From positions 62,001 to 126,000 of the forward strand of contig CAXBFJ010000010.1 of assembly GCA_963975245.1 (NCBI GenBank): DNA of 64,000 nt. The letters run 5' to 3'. Below the pieces are notes generated by a model. It ran no database searches, was not told where the DNA came from, and was given only the letters and a program-made list of their open reading frames with translations. This DNA is from Panacagrimonas sp963975245 (lineage in GTDB: Bacteria > Pseudomonadota > Gammaproteobacteria > Nevskiales > Nevskiaceae). Positions within the stretch are counted from its first letter, which is position 1. Each line of letters starts with the position of its first letter. Shown here piece by piece: positions 60,870 through 64,000 of the stretch. Both the position numbers and the translations under genes were made by a program.

Positions 60870-62098
60870 GCAAGAGAGAAACCCGCAATCTGCTGATGAC
60901 CCTGGACGTCGGAACGTCCAAGGTTGTCTGCGTTATCGGCGAGATGATGCAGGGTGGAAAAGTGGAAGTGGTTGGCTTCGGTCAACAACCTTCACGCGGC
61001 CTGAAACGCGGTGTTGTCATCAACATGGACGCCACGGTTCAGTCGATCCGCCGTGCGGTGGAAGAAGCCGAGATGATGGCCAATGCGCGCGTGCAGAACG
61101 TGTATGTGGGTCTGTCCGGTGCGCACATCAAGAGCCAGAACTCAGTCGGTGTGGTGCCGGTGAGTTCGCGCGAGGTTTCGCATCGTGATGTGGAGAAAGT
61201 CATCGAGGCGGGGCGCGCCATCGCGATTCCTGCCGATCAGAAAGTAATCCATGTTCTGCCGCAGGAATTTGTCCTCGATAATCAGGAAGGCATCTTGCGT
61301 CCGGAAGGCATGTTTGGCGTGCGGCTGGAAGCCAAGGTGCACATCGTCACCGGCTCGATGTCAGCGGCGCAGAACCTGCAGAAGTGCGTGGAGTCCTGCG
61401 GACTGCACGTCGAAAAACTCTGCCTGCAGCACATCGCGTCCAGCATGGCGGTGCTGCTTCCCGACGAGAAGGACCTGGGCATCTGCATGGTTGATATCGG
61501 CGGCGGTACTTCGGACATCGCGGTGTTTCGCGGCGGCTCGGTGCGACATACAGCCGCACTGCCCATCGCCGGCGAGCAGGTCACCAATGACATCAGCGTG
61601 GCATTCCGCACCCCGACCCAGGCGGCGGAAGAAATCAAGGTCAAATACGGTTGCGCTCTGCCGCAGCTGATCGAGACCGACGAAGAGATTGAAGTGCCGA
61701 GCGTGGCCGATGGCACGCCGCGGCGTTTGTCACGCAAGACTTTGGCTGAAGTGATCCGTCCGCGCTACGAAGAGCTGTTCCGATTCGTGCGCAAGGAACT
61801 GCATCGGGCGGATTGGTATGACGGTATCGCGGGTGGCGTGGTGCTGACCGGCGCCGCATCAATGATGCCGGGTGTGCCGGAGTTGGCTGAAGAAGTATTT
61901 GAGGTTCCGACCCGGCTTGGGCATCCGCACGACGTCGGCGGTTCGCGCGATGTGGCGGGAAGTCCGGCATATGCCACTGCCGTAGGACTGCTGCTTTACG
62001 CGCGCTCACAAAACCAGACGAGAGTCCCAAGCGGTGACCCGCGTGGCGTTGCTTATTGGGCCGAGCGCATGAGCACCTGGTTCAAGGGCAATTTCTGA
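60866..62098 (+). CDS. ftsA: Cell division protein FtsA
   Basis: 410 residues of the actin fold: MTLDVGTSKVVCVIGE (phosphate 1), the SHS2-containing 1C region (VYVGLSGAHIKSQNSVGVV), MVDIGGGTSDIAVF (phosphate 2) and GGVVLTGAASMMPG (adenosine). The C-terminus ends with RMSTWFKGNF, the amphipathic membrane-targeting helix. It tethers FtsZ filaments to the membrane. It is the last gene of the overlapping run; 250 bp separate it from ftsZ. Confidence 0.97.
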   Translation: MSKRETRNLLMTLDVGTSKVVCVIGEMMQGGKVEVVGFGQQPSRGLKRGVVINMDATVQSIRRAVEEAEMMANARVQNVYVGLSGAHIKSQNSVGVVPVSSREVSHRDVEKVIEAGRAIAIPADQKVIHVLPQEFVLDNQEGILRPEGMFGVRLEAKVHIVTGSMSAAQNLQKCVESCGLHVEKLCLQHIASSMAVLLPDEKDLGICMVDIGGGTSDIAVFRGGSVRHTAALPIAGEQVTNDISVAFRTPTQAAEEIKVKYGCALPQLIETDEEIEVPSVADGTPRRLSRKTLAEVIRPRYEELFRFVRKELHRADWYDGIAGGVVLTGAASMMPGVPELAEEVFEVPTRLGHPHDVGGSRDVAGSPAYATAVGLLLYARSQNQTRVPSGDPRGVAYWAERMSTWFKGNF

Positions 62099-62185
62099 TT
62101 CGGGCGGTGAGCGATGTGACAAACGGGCGAGGAAAAAGACAGGCAGGAAGCGCGGGAAATTCAGTTTGAAAAGAGACGGAAATAT

Positions 62186-62272
62186 TTTGTGATAACTGTT
62201 GCAATTGTTTTGTCAAGTAGTACAATTCCAAACAGTTGAACTTAATCGCAAAATCTAATCTGTTATCACAAA
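62186..62272. repeat. Distant 11-bp inverted repeat flanking the ftsZ promoter
   Basis: TTTGTGATAAC at 62186-62196 and its perfect complement GTTATCACAAA at 62262-62272 are separated by 65 nt that contain the predicted ftsZ promoter. They could be paired binding sites for one regulator, or the base of a large RNA hairpin in any transcript reading through from ftsA. Confidence 0.55.
62199..62226 (+). promoter_or_regulatory. Probable sigma-70 promoter for ftsZ
   Basis: TTGCAA (62199-62204), a 16-nt spacer and TACAAT (62221-62226). It lies in an unusually AT-rich 250-bp gap between ftsA and ftsZ, where every other junction upstream in the cluster overlaps. It would give ftsZ about 115 nt of untranslated leader. 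Confidence 0.65.
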
Positions 62273-62348
62273 TGCAGTGGCGATTTTCAGCTGCAGAAAC
62301 ATTTAGACAAGACGACATCAACTTTTCGATTCAAGGGCGGAGGTCACC

Positions 62349-63572
62349 ATGAACATGCGTACAAATGAGCTATACGAGATCGTTGACGGGCAACCCATGG
62401 ACGCGGTTATTCGCGTCATCGGCGTGGGCGGCGGCGGCTGCAACTCGGTCAATGAAATGGTCATGGCTGAGATCGAGGGTGTTGAGCTGATTGCAGCCAA
62501 CACGGATCGCAAGCACCTGGAAAAGTGCAAGACCACCAACATCATGCAGCTGGGGCCGCGTTGCTCACGCGGTCTGGGTGCAGGCAGCGATCCCATGCGC
62601 GGTCGTGAGGCGGCGGCTGAATCCCGCGACCTGATTCGCGAAATGATTGAAGGTACCGACCTTCTCTTTATCTGCGCAGGCATGGGTGGCGGCACCGGCA
62701 CCGGCGCCGCACCGGTGATTGCTGAAATTGCCAAGGAAATGGAAATCCTGACCGTTGCGGTCGTCACCAAGCCTTATGCCTTCGAGCCGCCCAAGCGTCG
62801 CGGTGTTGCTGAACGCGGTCTGGCTGAGCTGCGCAACCTGGTGGATTCCCTGATCGTGATCCCCAACGAAAAACTGCAGCTGGTACTGCCGGAAGACATG
62901 ACGGTGGTGGAATGTCATAAGAAGGCTGACGAAGTGCTCAAGAATGCTGTGCAAGGCATCTCCGGCATCATCACCAGCCCCGGTGAAATCAGTGTCGACT
63001 TCGCGGACGTGCGCACGGTGATGTCCAACCGCGGCATGGCGATGATGGGCATTGGTGTGGGTTCTGGCGAAGCACGCGCGATAGAGGCTGTTGAAGCAGC
63101 GCTGTCCTGCCCGCTGATCGACGACATCGAACTGCATGATGCCAAGGGCATTTTGGTCACCCTGGCGCACAGCGGTTCGCTCAAGAAGAAGGAGCTCACC
63201 CTGGTCATGGAGCGCGTGGGTCAAATCGGCAATGATGAAGTCGACATGAAGTTCGGCATCAGCATTGACGAGTCCATGGGTGAAGACCTGCGCGTCACCG
63301 TTGTGGCAACCGGTCTGGGTTCCAAGGCTGCAGCTGCCGCTGATCGTCAGCGCGAAGCCGAAGAGAATCGCAAGGTCGTCAATATCAACCAGCCTCGCAA
63401 CGAGCCGGCCATTCCGCCGCTCATCGGGCCCGCTGATATTGACTACGAAACCCCTGCAATCAACCGCGAAAGAAAGGTGGCCAACGGTGGTAGCAGCGCG
63501 CCGAGCTGGCTGAACCAGCTCGACGAAAGTGTGCTGAATATCCCGACTTTCCTGCGACAACAGGCTGATTAA
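62349..63572 (+). CDS. ftsZ: Cell division protein FtsZ
   Basis: 407 residues of the tubulin-like GTPase family: VIGVGGGGCNSVNEMV, the tubulin signature GGGTGTG (113-119), VVTKPYAFEPPKRRG-type T4/T5 loops and the synergy-loop DFADVRTVMSNRGMAMMG. A variable linker (~320-390) precedes the C-terminal conserved peptide LNIPTFLRQQAD, which binds FtsA and other partners. It forms the Z-ring. The ATG at 62349 has a GGAGG ribosome site; a second ATG follows at 62355. Confidence 0.98.
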   Translation: MNMRTNELYEIVDGQPMDAVIRVIGVGGGGCNSVNEMVMAEIEGVELIAANTDRKHLEKCKTTNIMQLGPRCSRGLGAGSDPMRGREAAAESRDLIREMIEGTDLLFICAGMGGGTGTGAAPVIAEIAKEMEILTVAVVTKPYAFEPPKRRGVAERGLAELRNLVDSLIVIPNEKLQLVLPEDMTVVECHKKADEVLKNAVQGISGIITSPGEISVDFADVRTVMSNRGMAMMGIGVGSGEARAIEAVEAALSCPLIDDIELHDAKGILVTLAHSGSLKKKELTLVMERVGQIGNDEVDMKFGISIDESMGEDLRVTVVATGLGSKAAAAADRQREAEENRKVVNINQPRNEPAIPPLIGPADIDYETPAINRERKVANGGSSAPSWLNQLDESVLNIPTFLRQQAD

Positions 63573-63606
63573 GCGGGTCCAGCGGCCATGTGCCGTCCGG
63601 AACCGA

Positions 63607-63615
63607 TGCTAAAAT
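63607..63615 (+). promoter_or_regulatory. Possible extended -10 promoter for lpxC
   Basis: TG-C-TAAAAT fits the extended -10 consensus (TGnTATAAT). It lies 66 nt before the lpxC ATG, in the 109-bp gap after ftsZ. No good -35 is seen, as is usual for extended -10 promoters. Confidence 0.5.
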
Positions 63616-63616
63616 T

Positions 63617-63658
63617 GTGGGTCGGACCCTGACGAACCTGTTTCTCAGGGCCGCCCAC
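63617..63658 (+). other. Imperfect hairpin between ftsZ and lpxC
   Basis: GTGGG-T-CGG-A-CCCTG pairs with CAGGG-CCG-CCCAC: 13 base pairs with two single-base bulges around a 14-nt loop. It may be a weak terminator for ftsZ transcripts or a structured leader for lpxC, whose ATG is 23 nt downstream. Confidence 0.5.
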
Positions 63659-63681
63659 TTGATCCTTCCAGTTCCCAGCGC

Positions 63682-64000
63682 ATGGTCAGACAACGCACCC
63701 TGAAAAGAGCGGTTCGCGCCGCCGGCATCGGACTGCATTCCGGCAGCCGCGTCTTCATGTCGCTGCTGCCGGCCGGTCCTGACACCGGAATCATTTTCAG
63801 GCGTGTGGATCTGACGCCGGCCGTGGAAGTGCCGGGCGATGCGTCCCTGATTCGAGAAACAACCTTGTCCAGCACGCTGATCAAGGATGACGGGACCAAG
63901 GTCGCAACGATTGAGCACCTGATGTCTGCCCTTGCGGGTCTGGGCATCGACAACTGCGTGGTGGAGCTGTCATCGGCGGAAACGCCCATCATGGACGGCA
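63682..64000 (+). CDS. lpxC: UDP-3-O-acyl-GlcNAc deacetylase, 5' part
   Basis: The first 106 residues of LpxC; the gene runs off the window. RTLKRAVRAAGIGLHSGSRV is the family's N-terminal signature, and TIEHLMSALAGLGIDNCVVE contains the zinc-ligand His of domain I. LpxC performs the committed step of lipid A synthesis in the cytoplasm and follows ftsZ in most gammaproteobacteria. The start ATG at 63682 gives the standard N-terminus. Confidence 0.96.
   Translation, partial: MVRQRTLKRAVRAAGIGLHSGSRVFMSLLPAGPDTGIIFRRVDLTPAVEVPGDASLIRETTLSSTLIKDDGTKVATIEHLMSALAGLGIDNCVVELSSAETPIMDG

Noticed and set aside
62262..62272. GTTATCACAAA considered as a DnaA box
   Set aside because: The DnaA consensus TTATNCACA needs one more base between TTAT and CACA; the match fails by a deletion, so I treat it only as an inverted repeat arm.
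1..64000. Mobile elements, CRISPR arrays, tRNAs, prophage
   Set aside because: No transposase, integrase, tandem spaced repeats, cloverleaf-type segment or phage genes were recognised on either strand.

Overview
The window looks like a chromosomal segment of a GC-rich gammaproteobacterium. The evidence is a complete mra/dcw cell-wall and division cluster from mraZ to lpxC, the petABC-sspA-sspB block, and the yraN / lpoA-like / rsmI / rnpB neighbourhood. The catabolic and lipid genes of the left half would suit a hydrocarbon- or lipid-using lineage such as Nevskiales/Solimonadaceae, but that placement is inference. I see no tRNA, rRNA, insertion sequence, CRISPR array or prophage.

Layout. (1) 1-4931: the end of an oxidoreductase-like-domain gene, an orphan membrane protein, then a TetR regulator and a four-gene operon (SDR, 2-hydroxychromene-2-carboxylate isomerase-like protein, thioesterase, SDR). 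Two near-identical perfect inverted repeats lie just before tetR and just before the operon; they are the likely TetR operators. Both SDRs have Phe in place of the catalytic Tyr. (2) 4953-18455: an accessory acyl-CoA region. It holds an acyl-CoA ligase operon that includes a biotin carrier protein and an unusual carboxyltransferase, an AraC regulator, a fatty-acid-hydroxylase-type di-iron protein, a classical SDR, a GntR regulator, a haloalkane-dehalogenase-type hydrolase, a DUF2238 membrane protein, an acyl-CoA dehydrogenase, an unrecognised 519-residue protein, and a free-standing PEP-utiliser phosphohistidine domain. A shared 12-bp operator-like motif (ATTGT-N3-ACAAT type) occurs before the ligase operon, between the SDR and gntR, and before the phosphohistidine/519-aa operon. 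It suggests that one GntR protein ties these loci into one system. (3) 18617-22995: a DUF1295 protein and a cyclopropane-fatty-acid-synthase-type methyltransferase (lipid modification), a diguanylate cyclase and a small exported protein.

(4) 23137-33432: a group-2-capsule-like export operon with one two-domain glycosyltransferase, an ABC permease carrying an extra N-terminal domain, ATPase, KpsE-like and Wza/KpsD-like proteins. Three sulfotransferase-like genes surround it, so a sulfated surface polysaccharide is a reasonable guess. (5) 33697-37707: cytochrome bc1 complex petABC, a strong terminator, then sspA and sspB. (6) 37727-45047: a GlcD-type FAD oxidase, yraN, an LpoA-like protein without a lipobox, rsmI, RNase P RNA and an MMPL/RND transporter. 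(7) 45430-64000: a promoter overlapping five MraZ-box-like TGGG/AGGG repeats, then mraZ-rsmH-ftsL-ftsI-murE-murF-mraY-murD-ftsW-murG-murC-murB-ddl-ftsQ-ftsA. Most junctions overlap by 4 nt. A 250-bp regulatory gap follows, then ftsZ and the 5' part of lpxC.

The best candidate for an undescribed system is in region 2. It combines a CoA ligase, biotin carrier, a carboxyltransferase with a changed metal site, a small helical protein, a phosphohistidine-domain protein and the 519-aa orphan, linked by the same putative operator. The window contains no biotin carboxylase and no ATP-grasp or PEP-binding dikinase domain to complete either half.
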